Part shown: positions 1 through 9,109 of the stretch, piece after piece | How positions within the stretch are numbered: the first letter of the stretch is position 1 | How the letters are laid out: every line of letters begins with the position of its first letter | DNA from: Peribacillus folii | Lineage (GTDB): Bacteria; Bacillota; Bacilli; Bacillales; DSM-1321 | Length of the DNA: 64,000 nt | NCBI RefSeq assembly: GCF_030271255.1 | Contig: NZ_JASJOM010000008.1 | Location: 1 to 64,000 of the forward strand | Direction: 5' to 3' | Position numbers and translations under genes: made by a program | Notes under the pieces: generated by a model | Told to the model about the DNA's origin: nothing | Databases searched by the model: none | The model's input: only the letters and a program-made list of their open reading frames with translations

Positions 1-30
1 GTTGTCATTTCTCTCAGAAGCGACCTCTAT

Positions 31-60
31 AATGTAACATATTGCGTCACATTTCGTCAA
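31..60 (-). promoter_or_regulatory. Leftward promoter-like sequence
   Basis: On the minus strand a TTGACG hexamer (55-60) is followed after 18 bases by TACATT (31-36). It would drive a gene or RNA lying left of the window. The rest of 1-295 is AT-rich and shows no coding region. Confidence 0.45.
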
Positions 61-295
61 CATCTTTTTTTGTATTTTTTTCAACACCTTGTTAGCAGTT
101 CGTGTTGCTGTCTTAGCGACAAGAAATAATATACCATGTACAAATTAGCTTTGCAATATACTTTTTAAACTTTTTTAAAAAAAAATGTTTTTTCTTATTT
201 TTACCACATAAAGCCCTACAGTGCGCAAATCCAAGCATATTTCCAATCAAAGGAAAATAGACATATTAAAGATATCTTTTCCGTGAGGTGAAGCA

Positions 296-481
296 ATGAA
301 TCTAACATTATTCGGATTACTCGTTTCCTACAGCATGGCCCTATACTTATTCAGCACTGCTTTTTATGAAGCCATTAGGTTCAGCAGGGAACAAGGCAAG
401 GTGAACGGGACAACGTTTTTATTCAGTTTCACTTTCGCATTGATTTTCATAAGGCTCACCTATTTGTTTCACCCTTATTAA
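296..481 (+). CDS. Small two-helix membrane protein, unknown function
   Basis: This 61-residue protein has two hydrophobic segments (about residues 3-25 and 40-56) separated by a short charged stretch (SREQGKVNG), so it is probably a two-helix membrane protein with a small polar loop. The start is supported by a GAGGTG ribosome site 6 bases upstream. It is a single gene that ends directly at a strong hairpin shared with the convergent transporter gene. I do not recognise a family. Coding is likely because of the ribosome site, the clean membrane pattern and the terminator placed at its stop. Confidence 0.65.
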   Translation: MNLTLFGLLVSYSMALYLFSTAFYEAIRFSREQGKVNGTTFLFSFTFALIFIRLTYLFHPY

Positions 482-516
482 ATAAAGCAGTAAGTCGGTT
501 CGACTTACTGCTTTAT
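482..516. terminator. Bidirectional terminator
   Basis: A perfect 16-bp stem (482-497 with 501-516) with a 3-base loop lies between two convergent genes. Its right edge overlaps the stop codon of the EamA gene. Confidence 0.75.
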
Positions 517-1418
517 ACGGAGACTGGCGATTCTTTAAGCACTTTGCTTTTCCTCTCGTCCCTTAGGAAAATCATTAAACCAGCCAAGATGATGGTCCCC
601 CCGATAACCTGCGTCCAAAGGATCGGTTCATCCAATATGAAGTAAGCCAAAATCGTCGCTCCAACCGGTTCAAGTAGAATTCCCATCGAGATGGTGGAAG
701 TGCTCAACCATTTTAATGACCAATTGAATAATGAATGTCCTAATAATGTAGGGAAAATGGCTAGCAGGATGAAATACATCCAATCCGCAGCAGGATATGG
801 CGCAAGCGGCTCTCCCTTGAAGATCACATATAGGAACAAAGCGGCCGCACTAATCACATAGACGACAAAAGTATATGTTATAGAAGATATGCGTTTTCTA
901 ACATTTTGCCCGAATAGTAAATAACCGGTCACGAGCGCACATGCGATAAGTGAAAGAATGTCACCCCAAAGCGCCATGCCGCTGATTCTCAAATCTCCCC
1001 AGCTGATGACAAGACTGCCTGCAATCGCAATGACGCCGCTCAATATCGCCTTCATTGAAAATCTTTCTTTGAAAAAGAAGTACGCACCCACGAAAGCGAA
1101 CAAGGGCTGCAGCGTGACCAGCACCGTGGAACTCGCGACCGACGTGTAATTGAGAGATTCGAACCATAAAATAAAATGAAAAGCCAGGAACACTCCTGAC
1201 GCAATCGAATAAAGCCAGTCCTTTTTCTCGATGAATGCAAGCTCATGGCGGTATTTCATCAAGAAAACAGGCAGCATGATGAGAACGGTAAATAATAAAC
1301 GGTAAAACGCTATGACACCCGATGGAGCAGTCGCCAATTTAACCAGGATGGCGGAAAACGAAACAGAAGCCACCCCAATCGCCAGCGCTGCATAGGGATT
1401 CAATTTTGGCATTTGCAT
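513..1418 (-). CDS. EamA/DMT family transporter
   Basis: A drug/metabolite-superfamily permease of about 301 residues with ten predicted membrane helices arranged as two EamA repeats of five, the usual length for the family. Conserved pieces are visible in the first repeat (ASSTVLVTLQPLFAFVGAY) and the second (LLEPVGATILAYFILDE). The substrate cannot be told from sequence; relatives export amino acids or other metabolites. An ATG at 1424 is nearly fused to the GGAGG, so the next in-frame ATG (1418), with a 7-base gap, is the better start. The gene is single, convergent with the upstream small membrane gene, and ends in the shared hairpin. Confidence 0.85.
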   Translation of the reverse strand: MQMPKLNPYAALAIGVASVSFSAILVKLATAPSGVIAFYRLLFTVLIMLPVFLMKYRHELAFIEKKDWLYSIASGVFLAFHFILWFESLNYTSVASSTVLVTLQPLFAFVGAYFFFKERFSMKAILSGVIAIAGSLVISWGDLRISGMALWGDILSLIACALVTGYLLFGQNVRKRISSITYTFVVYVISAAALFLYVIFKGEPLAPYPAADWMYFILLAIFPTLLGHSLFNWSLKWLSTSTISMGILLEPVGATILAYFILDEPILWTQVIGGTIILAGLMIFLRDERKSKVLKESPVSV

Positions 1419-1574
1419 ACACATTCCTCCTTTCAGTTTGGAATCCCTCTCGATGAAGTATATTCTACTATGTTAAAATCATTGGAGTAAGCTTTTTTGA
1501 AAAAAGGGTACATGGTAACAGGTGGAAACAAATGATCTTTCTCTTCGATAATAGTTCGGAAGTGGTGAAACAGC

Positions 1575-2282
1575 ATGGAATGGACATTCAATCCTCAATC
1601 AGAACTGCAAATCCTTATCAAATTAGGAATTTCGGCTCTCCTCGGACTCATTATCGGACTAGAGCGGGAAATGAAGCGGAAGCCCGTCGGCTTAAAAACT
1701 AGCCTGGTCATTTCCATCGTCAGCTGCCTGCTGACGATCGTTTCCATGGAATCCGCTTATAAGTTCCCGGGGAGTGACCACGTGAACATTACGATGGATC
1801 CTTTACGGCTGGCCGCCCAGATTGTTTCAGGCGTCGGCTTTATCGGGGCAGGCGTCATCCTCCGACGTGACAATAACAGCATATCCGGCTTAACGACCGC
1901 AGCCATCATTTGGGGAGCTGCCGGCATCGGGATTGCCGTTGGAGCAGGCTTCTTTCTTGAAGCGATAGCCGGTGTCATCCTATTGATCATCAGTGTGGAA
2001 TTGGTTCCCGCAATCGTCACATGGCTCGGACCGATGAAATTGCGGCAAAAGGAAATCTTCCTGCAGCTGGTGGTACAAAACAAGGAAGACATCGAAATCG
2101 TGCTTAAAAAAATCAAAGACGAAAAGATATTCATCAAAAACCTTAGAATCAAGGATGTCGCAGAAGGCCATCACCTTTTGACACTCAAGGTTTTGGTCGA
2201 CAATAAGGTCAGGACCTCGGAAGTCTATTACACCGTCTCCACCCTCAAGGAAATAGCCCGGGTAGAAATCGAAAATGCATAA
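1575..2282 (+). CDS. MgtC/SapB family membrane protein
   Basis: This 235-residue protein has an N-terminal MgtC domain with about five membrane helices (residues 12-150). The signatures GLIIGLERE and GVGFIGAGVILRR are typical of the family. A soluble C-terminal domain (about 155-235) has an ACT-like pattern. MgtC relatives modulate the F1Fo ATPase or magnesium-linked physiology; the role in this organism is not known. The ribosome site (GGTG) is modest. The gene is followed within 5 bases by a strong terminator, so it is monocistronic or the end of its unit. Confidence 0.85.
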   Translation: MEWTFNPQSELQILIKLGISALLGLIIGLEREMKRKPVGLKTSLVISIVSCLLTIVSMESAYKFPGSDHVNITMDPLRLAAQIVSGVGFIGAGVILRRDNNSISGLTTAAIIWGAAGIGIAVGAGFFLEAIAGVILLIISVELVPAIVTWLGPMKLRQKEIFLQLVVQNKEDIEIVLKKIKDEKIFIKNLRIKDVAEGHHLLTLKVLVDNKVRTSEVYYTVSTLKEIARVEIENA

Positions 2283-2286
2283 TCGC

Positions 2287-2320
2287 AAAAACCGTTTGGG
2301 TTCGCCTAAACGGTTTTTTA
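2287..2320 (+). terminator. Terminator after the MgtC gene
   Basis: An 11-bp stem (AAAAACCGTTT pairing with AAACGGTTTTT) runs into a T tract. Confidence 0.8.
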
Positions 2321-2398
2321 CATCTTTTTTTAAAAAAACTCATTTTTCATATTGACTTTTTTTCAAATTCCGATAGAATAACTATTGTACCTTAACAC

Positions 2399-2471
2399 GG
2401 GGCATTAGCTCAGCTGGGAGAGCGCTACGCTGGCAGCGTAGAGGTCAGCGGTTCGATCCCGCTATGCTCCA
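2399..2471 (+). tRNA. tRNA-Ala (anticodon GGC)
   Basis: A 73-base cloverleaf with acceptor arms GGGGCAT and ATGCTCC and the alanine-specific G3:U70 pair. The anticodon stem CTACG/CGTAG encloses the loop CTGGCAG, which gives anticodon GGC. The T loop is GTTCGATCC. CCA is not encoded. A hairpin terminator follows within 8 bases. The tRNA borders the AT-rich acetyltransferase segment, a common place for inserted DNA. Confidence 0.95.
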
Positions 2472-2478
2472 TACTTGT

Positions 2479-2515
2479 AACTCTTAGATCTTTAGTGATT
2501 CTAAGAGTTTTTTAT
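2479..2515 (+). terminator. Terminator after tRNA-Ala
   Basis: A 9-bp stem (AACTCTTAG with CTAAGAGTT) is followed by a T run. Confidence 0.8.
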
Positions 2516-2699
2516 TTTAATTAAAATTAAAATAAATAAGTAATATAAAGGCGGCACTTAAATGGTGTCGTTTTTTCGTGGATACATAATCTAATTTTCA
2601 TAGTAAGTTAATCCTATATATGATATTTTTATCTGATGTACTTAGGTTAATTTTTCTTAAAACACCACCATATAGAATTTCCACAACAAGGAGAAGGTA

Positions 2700-3233
2700 A
2701 TGATAAAGTCGAAGAAGGATTATAGATTATATTTAAAAGAAGATTTAAAGGCACATAAGATAGCAAGGTGGAATTGGTACTTACGTTATCGTTTTCCTAT
2801 TGTTCATTATCAAAGAACCCTAAGAAAAGTTGAATATAACATGAATTGCAAAAAGGGTATTTTAAATAAAATTTATCTAAAATGCCTTGAAGGTAGTTTG
2901 ATAAACCAAGGAGTAAAACTAGGATTTTCAATCGGAAGAAATGTTTTTGGTCCAGGATTATGTTTGGCACATTGGGGAAGTATAGTAGTTCACAAGTCAA
3001 CTGAAGTAGGGGAAAATTGCAAGATACACTCTGCAGTAAATATAGGAATTAAAAAAGGTAAGTGTCCTGTAATCGGAAATAATGTTTATATAGGTCCTGG
3101 TGCTAAATTATTTGGTGGAATAACAATTGGAGATAATGTAAAGATTGGTGCCAATGCTGTAGTAAACAAAGATGTTCCAAGTAATGTCACCGTTGTAGGA
3201 ATACCAGCAAGAGTGGTTCCTGTAAAGCAGTAG
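2700..3233 (+). CDS. Serine O-acetyltransferase-like hexapeptide acyltransferase
   Basis: A 177-residue left-handed beta-helix acetyltransferase. Hexapeptide repeats run from about residue 80 to 165, and the typical PxxIGNNVYIGPGAKLFGG and GANAVVNKDVP segments are present. Histidines in the LAHWGSIVVH and IHSAVNIG stretches fit the acceptor/catalytic positions of serine or sugar acetyltransferases. Relatives of this short form often sit in exopolysaccharide clusters and acetylate serine or sugars using acetyl-CoA; the substrate is open. Base composition is clearly more AT-rich than its neighbours and it sits directly beside a tRNA, which suggests horizontal acquisition. A GGAGA ribosome site lies 7 bases upstream. 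Confidence 0.8.
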   Translation: MIKSKKDYRLYLKEDLKAHKIARWNWYLRYRFPIVHYQRTLRKVEYNMNCKKGILNKIYLKCLEGSLINQGVKLGFSIGRNVFGPGLCLAHWGSIVVHKSTEVGENCKIHSAVNIGIKKGKCPVIGNNVYIGPGAKLFGGITIGDNVKIGANAVVNKDVPSNVTVVGIPARVVPVKQ

Positions 3234-3347
3234 AGTCATGATGAAAGTGTAGGCATCCATTCATTTGGGTCCTTTTTTTATTTATCTAAATTATTTTCAC
3301 CTTAATAAGTACAATAGATACGAATATTTTGATTTCCCAAAACGGCT

Positions 3348-3498
3348 TTACTGTCTTAGTTCTTTGAGGGGATTTCCCCCCTCATCTTCAACTACTTCTA
3401 TTCCAGACTTAATCCCCCATGCTCCAGCCCTATATATCAATAAGCTCCATTAATATACCGAACCAGAAACGGGGTTTACCTAAACCTTTTTCTCCCAT
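3348..3498 (-). pseudogene. Small gene split by a frameshift
   Basis: An ATG at 3498 sits 5 bases after a perfect GGAGGGA ribosome site and opens 22 codons (start MGEKGLGKPRFWFG) that stop at TAG (3430-3432). Reading resumes in the +1 frame as YRAGAWGIKSGIEVVEDE and ends at 3348. The break falls in a TA-rich tract (GATATATAGG), consistent with loss of two bases by slippage, or less likely with +1 frameshifting at the stop codon. The joined product would be about 50 residues. I do not recognise the family. Confidence 0.45.
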
Positions 3499-3539
3499 TC
3501 CATCCCTCCATGACAAAGGAGTTCTATAAGCACGTCTGT

Positions 3540-4787
3540 TTAAGGAGCAGGCGCATTCGTATCTTTCATATCGCGATCAGGCAGTCCGTTAAAAAAAGGT
3601 GTGATAAGTTTCCCCAGTTTTTGAATTCCATCGATTATTTCTTCCTCATCGGCGTAGCTGAATGAGAGACGCAGAAACTCGGTTCCATCACTTTGATTCA
3701 AGAAAAAGTATTTCCCTGGAACATATGAAACACCCTCTATTAGAGCCTGCGGCAATAAATCAGACGTATCAACACCGGGAATCCTCACCCATACAAAATA
3801 ACCGCCAGCTGGCGCAAGCCAGGAAACGGGCGCAGGAAGATATTGTTCCATTGCACCGATTAACGCGGCACATTTGGCACGATACAGTTCCTTTAGAAGA
3901 AGGAGACGCTTCTCGAAATGTGTATTTTCCAGGTATACAGCCATCGTACTTTGTGAAAAGGGATGATCTAGATCTTTTTTAAACCATTCCGACGCCTTAA
4001 TGAACGCATGATCTCCTGCTATCCATCCAATCCTCATTCCAGGTGCAACCACCTTGGATAATGAACCAACGTGAAGCACTCGTCCACATTCATCAAATGA
4101 TTTTATGGGCGGGGGAATTTCATCGAAGGATAACTCCCCGTATGCATCATCCTCGAGTATGAGGAAATCGAACTCGCTGGAAAGCTTCAATAAATGCTGC
4201 CGGCGCTCCGTGCTCATCGTCGTCCCGGTTGGATTTTGATAGGTTGGGATGGTATATAGAAAACGCGGGAGTGCCAGACCTTTACGTTTCCTTTCATCCA
4301 GCATTTCTTTCAATAGAGTTGTTTGGATTCCTTGGTCATCCATAGGTATGCTGATGATCTGCTTCGTATAGTTCTGAAAAATCTCTAAAGCCTCCATATA
4401 AGTGGGCGATTCCACTGCAACGACCGTTTGTTCGTCAAGGAGAATGCGGGCGATTAGATCGATCGCCTGACAAGCACCCGAAGTAATCAAAAGCTGCTCT
4501 TCCGAAACGATGATTCCGCGCTCAGCCAGCCTATTCAGGATTTGCTGTTTTAATTTCGTTATCCTTGGACTTCCTAGGTAATGGAGCGGCAAATCATGCT
4601 CTTCATCGAGGAGCCTTGCCACTGCCGCTTTTATTTCTTCGGCAGGAACTAGTTCTGGGTCAGGGTACCCTGAACTCAAGCGAATGCAGCCATCCGGCAA
4701 TTTCGGCATCCATGCGCCGGGTGGATCATTCTTAAATGCAGCTTTACTATTATCAGAAAAAAAAGATTCAACATTCACTTTACCCAT
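3540..4787 (-). CDS. PLP-dependent aminotransferase, 2-aminoadipate aminotransferase-like
   Basis: A fold-type I aminotransferase of about 415 residues. The PLP-binding lysine lies in HVGSLSKVVAPGMRIGW, the nucleotide-clamp region in YTIPTYQNPTGTTMS, and the conserved aspartate in ILEDDAYGEL. It resembles the aminotransferase half of MocR regulators and LysN-type enzymes but has no N-terminal winged helix, so it is probably an enzyme and not a regulator. A TTG 15 bases upstream is an alternative start, but the ATG at 4787 follows GGAAGGG. It stands alone, and the substrate is not determined. Confidence 0.85.
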   Translation of the reverse strand: MGKVNVESFFSDNSKAAFKNDPPGAWMPKLPDGCIRLSSGYPDPELVPAEEIKAAVARLLDEEHDLPLHYLGSPRITKLKQQILNRLAERGIIVSEEQLLITSGACQAIDLIARILLDEQTVVAVESPTYMEALEIFQNYTKQIISIPMDDQGIQTTLLKEMLDERKRKGLALPRFLYTIPTYQNPTGTTMSTERRQHLLKLSSEFDFLILEDDAYGELSFDEIPPPIKSFDECGRVLHVGSLSKVVAPGMRIGWIAGDHAFIKASEWFKKDLDHPFSQSTMAVYLENTHFEKRLLLLKELYRAKCAALIGAMEQYLPAPVSWLAPAGGYFVWVRIPGVDTSDLLPQALIEGVSYVPGKYFFLNQSDGTEFLRLSFSYADEEEIIDGIQKLGKLITPFFNGLPDRDMKDTNAPAP

Positions 4788-4939
4788 ACACCCTTCCGTC
4801 AAGAACCTTGATTGGTTTCCGCAATTTCTTTGCCTTCATCTAAAATTATGTATCGGTGAAAAATAAAAGAAAGGCAGTCCATCCGCCTTCCTTCACCTTT
4901 TTGTAACCTCTTCGTGCCGTATTTCACCTATCATCGCAT

Positions 4940-5335
4940 TCATTTTGCATTCGCATCTGGCTGATGAATGCCGAATACATTCCCTTCTGTATCCGTATAG
5001 TAGCCTTGCCATGCCATTCCGGGCAGTGCGTATTTAGGCAAGGATATCTTGCCGCCTCGCTCGATGATCTTGGCTTCCGTTACATCGTAATCCTCCACTC
5101 CCATTGTACATGCAAATGCATTCAGCGGTTGGTTTGTTTCCGGTGCAGCGCTTTGACGCTGCATCAAAGCCCCATTGACCCCTGGCTCACTGTCATTGCC
5201 AGTTACTGCCCCAAAATAAGGCATTCCCGCATATTCACTCCAATCTTGAAATGACCATCCGAATACCTCTCCATAAAACTTCTTTGCCCGTTCCATATCA
5301 TCCACATGAATTTCGAAATGAACTAATCTTCCCAT
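4940..5335 (-). CDS. VOC family (glyoxalase-like) protein
   Basis: A 131-residue single-domain vicinal oxygen chelate protein. The start at 5335 is set by a GGAGG 6 bases upstream; an open frame continues 44 codons further but has no ribosome site. It begins VHFEIHVDDMERAKKFYGEVFGW, in which the first beta strand, metal-ligand histidine and helix of the fold are clear, and it ends with the DTEGNVFGIHQPD strand. Members of this subgroup bind metal and small molecules; the activity is unknown. Confidence 0.85.
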   Translation of the reverse strand: MGRLVHFEIHVDDMERAKKFYGEVFGWSFQDWSEYAGMPYFGAVTGNDSEPGVNGALMQRQSAAPETNQPLNAFACTMGVEDYDVTEAKIIERGGKISLPKYALPGMAWQGYYTDTEGNVFGIHQPDANAK

Positions 5336-5545
5336 GTTTCCCTCCTGCTTTTTAGAAAATTGATAGGTTATCGATATCTTATTTATCATTATAATGGATA
5401 TGTCATTTATTGCAATTATCTGATAAATATATTCAGTTCGTACTCCCCACCTCTTGAGGCATACCAAACATTTGCGAAACTATGTGTATATTTTTTCCAA
5501 AGTTTGACGAGACTGCTAGTAAATGAAATCTAGGAGGTTATCAAT

Positions 5546-5776
5546 ATGTTTCGATTCGGGAAAGGGAAGTCTCGCAGTAAGGTAGGCAAATTAATCGATA
5601 AGCACGGATATTCACAAGAGGATTTTGTAAATGTTTCCGGAATATCACGCAATACGATAAGCAGAATTTGCAGCGATCCGAAGTATGTGCCGTCGGCCGG
5701 GGTATTAAAGAAAATGATGAAGGCGATTCGGAGTCTGGATCCCCATGCAAAGTCGGACGATTATTTTAATATTTAA
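5546..5776 (+). CDS. XRE-family HTH protein
   Basis: A 76-residue protein that is almost entirely a Cro/C1-type helix-turn-helix: GYSQEDFVNVSGISRNTISR gives helices 2 and 3, followed by PSAGVLKKMMKAIRSLD. It starts 8 bases after a strong AGGAGG. There is no additional sensor domain, so it may act as a dimer or respond through a partner. No obvious palindromic operator lies in its own upstream region. A bidirectional terminator follows about 45 bases downstream. Confidence 0.75.
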   Translation: MFRFGKGKSRSKVGKLIDKHGYSQEDFVNVSGISRNTISRICSDPKYVPSAGVLKKMMKAIRSLDPHAKSDDYFNI

Positions 5777-5822
5777 GGATAGGAGAAGCTCTGCCGTCCG
5801 GTCCCGCCATGCCCCGTAACGG

Positions 5823-5856
5823 AAAAAACCCTGAAATTCATTCTAGGGTTTTTTTT
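5823..5856. terminator. Bidirectional terminator
   Basis: A stem AAAAAACCCT / AGGGTTTTTT lies between the convergent HTH gene and the small membrane gene, with A and T tracts on both sides. Confidence 0.7.
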
Positions 5857-5942
5857 GCTCTTTCATCACATCAATAGCGCAGCGCATCTTCAAGCAGGTT
5901 TCCTTTGTCAGTTAGGGACAGGTGCTTATGTATCCGCTGCAG

Positions 5943-6107
5943 CTATTTTCGACTGAACAATTTCTTGATGAATTTGGACACAGGTGACACAATGGCTTCA
6001 TGCAAATTCGAGAGGGCATAGCCGATCAGCCCCATCACTATCAAAACCAATATCAAGCCTACTATCAATCCGGATGTTTCTCTAAGTTCTTCAAAAACAG
6101 CATGCAT
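5943..6107 (-). CDS. Small membrane protein, 54 residues
   Basis: An open frame of 54 codons begins at an ATG 7 bases after a perfect GGGAGG. The protein has an acidic N-terminus (VFEELRE), one strong membrane helix (about residues 13-33) and a basic tail ending FIKKLFSRK, the pattern of a single-pass protein with its tail in the cytoplasm. No family is recognised. The ribosome site, charge pattern and nearby terminator make it a probable gene. Confidence 0.6.
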   Translation of the reverse strand: MHAVFEELRETSGLIVGLILVLIVMGLIGYALSNLHEAIVSPVSKFIKKLFSRK

Positions 6108-6351
6108 TCCTTATCCTCCCCCGCTTGCCGATGCGACTTATTTTACTCTTCACCATTTGAAAGTACCCATTGTTAGTAAATAAGGTTCATTATAACGTAT
6201 TGGATGAATATGGTCGAGCAGCCATTACCACCGGAACCATTCTGACGGTTCACCTCCATGGAACTCTGAACCTTTCCCTTCTTCCATCAAATCCCCCAAA
6301 ATGAAAACCCTTTCTTTTGTCCAAAACCGACAATCAGGAGACAGAATTATT

Positions 6352-6387
6352 GGTTTTTTCGAACATTGTGAAAATTGCCGAAAAACC
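6352..6387 (+). promoter_or_regulatory. Inverted repeat upstream of putB, possible PutR site
   Basis: Arms GGTTTTTTCG (6352-6361) and CGAAAAACC (6379-6387) form an inverted repeat about 45 bases before the putB start. PutR of B. subtilis activates the put genes from an upstream site, so this is a candidate operator by position. The wider gap 6108-6430 shows no gene. Confidence 0.4.
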
Positions 6388-6430
6388 GTAAGCTTGATTC
6401 ATGAATACATCTTCTTAGGGGGTGCGCTTT

Positions 6431-7348
6431 ATGGAAGCCATTACAAGGGACTTTTTCTTATTTTTATCCAAAAATAGCATGCTTAATAATATTGCCAAAA
6501 AACGCGGAGGAAGTTTTGCTGCCGGAAAGATCATCGGGGGAACGGATTTCCAAAGTTCGATTAAATTCATTAAACAGCTTAACGATAGCGGCCTGTCGGT
6601 TACCGTCGACCATCTCGGGGAGTTTGTTGATTCGAAGGAAGTGACCCTGGAGCGGACGGCTGAATGCATCGAAACCATTGAAATGATCAGCAGGGAAAAA
6701 CTCGATTCACAGGTTTCCCTAAAGATGACTTCCCTTGGACTCGATATCGATCATGCACTGGTCATCGAGAACATGACAAAGATCCTCGATACAGCTGAAA
6801 AGCATGGAGTCATGGTCACAATCGATATGGAGGATGAAGTCCGCTGTCAGGCAACCATCGATATTTTCAGGCAGTTCAAAGAAAAATACAACTGCATAAG
6901 TACTGTTCTGCAAGCATATTTATTCCGCACAGAGAAAGATTTGGAGGACCTTGGTCCATATAAGCCATTCCTGCGGCTCGTAAAGGGTGCCTACAAGGAA
7001 TCTGCCGAAGTGGCATTTCCCGAGAAGAATGATGTCGATGAAAACTATAAAAAGTTGATCAAGCAAAGTCTGCTTAACGGCAATTACACAGCCATCGCTT
7101 CACACGATGACAAAATCATCGACTATACAAAAGAGCTGGCAAAAAAGCACAATATCCCAAATACGCAATTTGAATTTCAAATGCTTTATGGCATGAGAAG
7201 TAAAACCCAGCACGAACTAGTCAAGCAAGGTTACAAAATGCGCGTCTATGTACCGTACGGACTCGATTGGTATGGCTATTTCATGAGAAGGCTTGCTGAG
7301 AGACCGTCGAACATTTCCTTTGCTTTCAAAGGGATGGTCAGAAGCTAA
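6431..7348 (+). CDS. putB: Proline dehydrogenase
   Basis: This FAD enzyme oxidises L-proline to 1-pyrroline-5-carboxylate, the first step of proline use. The 305-residue chain is the single-domain (beta/alpha)8 form found in Bacillus. Family motifs are visible: VTVDHLGEFV near residue 57, DMEDEVRCQ, QAYLFRTEKDL, RLVKGAYKES, and the C-terminal YVPYGLDWYGYFMRRLAERP that contacts flavin and substrate. A GTG lies 9 bases upstream, but the ATG at 6431 has AGGGGG at 8 bases. It is followed 55 bases later by putC, so electrons and the reactive semialdehyde intermediate are handled by adjacent products. Confidence 0.95.
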   Translation: MEAITRDFFLFLSKNSMLNNIAKKRGGSFAAGKIIGGTDFQSSIKFIKQLNDSGLSVTVDHLGEFVDSKEVTLERTAECIETIEMISREKLDSQVSLKMTSLGLDIDHALVIENMTKILDTAEKHGVMVTIDMEDEVRCQATIDIFRQFKEKYNCISTVLQAYLFRTEKDLEDLGPYKPFLRLVKGAYKESAEVAFPEKNDVDENYKKLIKQSLLNGNYTAIASHDDKIIDYTKELAKKHNIPNTQFEFQMLYGMRSKTQHELVKQGYKMRVYVPYGLDWYGYFMRRLAERPSNISFAFKGMVRS

Positions 7349-7403
7349 ACGATGCATCCGAGTCGCTGTAGTGAAAAAAATCCATGAAAAGGTGTGATGA
7401 TCA

Positions 7404-8945
7404 ATGATTTCATATAAACACGAACCATTTGTCGATTTTACAAACGAGGAAAACAAAAAAGCGTATGAAGCTGCCCTTCAAACTGTTGAAGGTTACTTAG
7501 GCCAGGACTACCCCCTATACATCGGCGCGGAAAAAGTGACGACTGACGACAAAATCGTTTCCTATAATCCAGCGGATAAAGAGGAAGTCATCGGCCGCGT
7601 ATCAAAAGCGAACAAAGATCTTGCCGAAAAGGCCATGCAGGAAGCCGTTACAGCTTTTGAAAGCTGGAAAAAAGTGAAGCCGGAGATCCGCGCTGACGTA
7701 TTATTCAAAGCCGCTGCCATCATTCGCAGACGGAAGCATGAATTCTCGGCATTATTGACAAAAGAAGCAGGTAAACCTTGGAATGAAGCGGATGCGGATA
7801 CTGCGGAAGCGATCGATTTCCTTGAATTCTATGCTCGCCAAATGCTGACACTCAAAGATGGTGTGCCTGTTCAAAGCCGTCCGGGGGAATATAACCGTTA
7901 TGATTACATCCCACTCGGGGTCGGCATCATCATTTCTCCTTGGAACTTCCCATTTGCCATCATGGCAGGTACAGCGGTAGCGGCTATCGTCACCGGTAAC
8001 ACCATTCTTTTGAAACCAGCTTCGACCACGCCAATCGTAGCAGCTAAATTCGTAGAAGTGATGCTTGAAGCAGGCCTTCCAGCAGGTGTATTGAATTTCG
8101 TACCAGGAAGCGGAGCGGAAGTCGGGGACTACCTAGTGGATCATCCAAAAACACGCTTCATTTCCTTCACTGGCTCACGTGATGTAGGTCTGCGCATTTA
8201 TAAACGTGCTTCCGAGTTGAATGAAGGCCAAATTTGGCTGAAGCGCGTCATTGCTGAAATGGGCGGAAAAGATACAATTGTCGTCGACAAAGAGGCGGAT
8301 CTGGAATTGGCCGCTCAATCGATTGTCAAATCGGCATTCGGCTTCGCCGGTCAAAAATGCTCTGCCTGCTCCCGTGCCGTGATCGTGGAAGATGTCTATG
8401 ACCAGGTTTTGGATCGCGCTGTCGAGTTAACCAAGCAGCTGACTGTCGGGAATCCTACAGAAAATCATTTCATGGGACCGGTCATCGATCAGGCAGCCTT
8501 TGACAAAATCATGAGCTATGTTGAAATCGGTAAAGAAGAAGGACGCATTCTTGCTGGCGGAGAAGGAGATAGCTCAAAAGGCTACTTCGTTCAGCCGACG
8601 ATCGTGGCAGATGTCGATCCGCAGGCAAGGCTGATGCAAGAGGAAATCTTCGGACCTGTCGTCGCGTTTGCCAAAGCGAAAGACTTTGACGAAGCTCTTG
8701 ATATTGCCAACAACACGGAATACGGTTTAACTGGCGCCGTCATTACGACAAATCGCCTGAACATGGAAAAGGCTCGGGAAGAATTCCATGTGGGGAACCT
8801 GTATTTCAACCGTGGCTGTACAGGTGCCATCGTGGGCTACCAGCCATTCGGCGGCTTCAATATGTCAGGAACCGATTCAAAAGCAGGCGGACCGGACTAC
8901 TTGCAGCTTCATATGCAAGCCAAAACAACGTCCGAAACGTTCTGA
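7404..8945 (+). CDS. putC: L-glutamate gamma-semialdehyde (P5C) dehydrogenase
   Basis: An NAD-dependent aldehyde dehydrogenase of 513 residues that converts glutamate semialdehyde to glutamate, the second step of proline (and arginine) breakdown. Cofactor-binding [10 protein letters not shown], the FTGSRDVG loop, the catalytic glutamate in AEMGGKD and the nucleophilic cysteine in GQKCSACSR are all present. Its length and sequence match the RocA/PutC group; position after putB supports PutC. It is preceded by an AAGGTGTGATG ribosome site and followed by a partial terminator before putP. Confidence 0.95.
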   Translation: MISYKHEPFVDFTNEENKKAYEAALQTVEGYLGQDYPLYIGAEKVTTDDKIVSYNPADKEEVIGRVSKANKDLAEKAMQEAVTAFESWKKVKPEIRADVLFKAAAIIRRRKHEFSALLTKEAGKPWNEADADTAEAIDFLEFYARQMLTLKDGVPVQSRPGEYNRYDYIPLGVGIIISPWNFPFAIMAGTAVAAIVTGNTILLKPASTTPIVAAKFVEVMLEAGLPAGVLNFVPGSGAEVGDYLVDHPKTRFISFTGSRDVGLRIYKRASELNEGQIWLKRVIAEMGGKDTIVVDKEADLELAAQSIVKSAFGFAGQKCSACSRAVIVEDVYDQVLDRAVELTKQLTVGNPTENHFMGPVIDQAAFDKIMSYVEIGKEEGRILAGGEGDSSKGYFVQPTIVADVDPQARLMQEEIFGPVVAFAKAKDFDEALDIANNTEYGLTGAVITTNRLNMEKAREEFHVGNLYFNRGCTGAIVGYQPFGGFNMSGTDSKAGGPDYLQLHMQAKTTSETF

Positions 8946-9036
8946 TCCATATTTCAAAAAGCAATTGAAAAGGAAATGTCCTCGTATTGGTGATGTATCT
9001 TCAACTATATGATACAATACAAAACGATGTAAAACG

Positions 9037-9070
9037 GAGGAAGTGACAAATAGGTTGCTTCCTCTTTTTA
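9037..9070 (+). terminator. Terminator-like hairpin between putC and putP
   Basis: GAGGAAG (9037-9043) pairs with CTTCCTC (9058-9064) ahead of a T run. It may partly end transcription, lowering transporter expression relative to the enzymes. Confidence 0.5.
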
Positions 9071-9109
9071 TAAAAAAAAATCATATTTCATCCTGAAGGG
9101 AGTCTTCCT

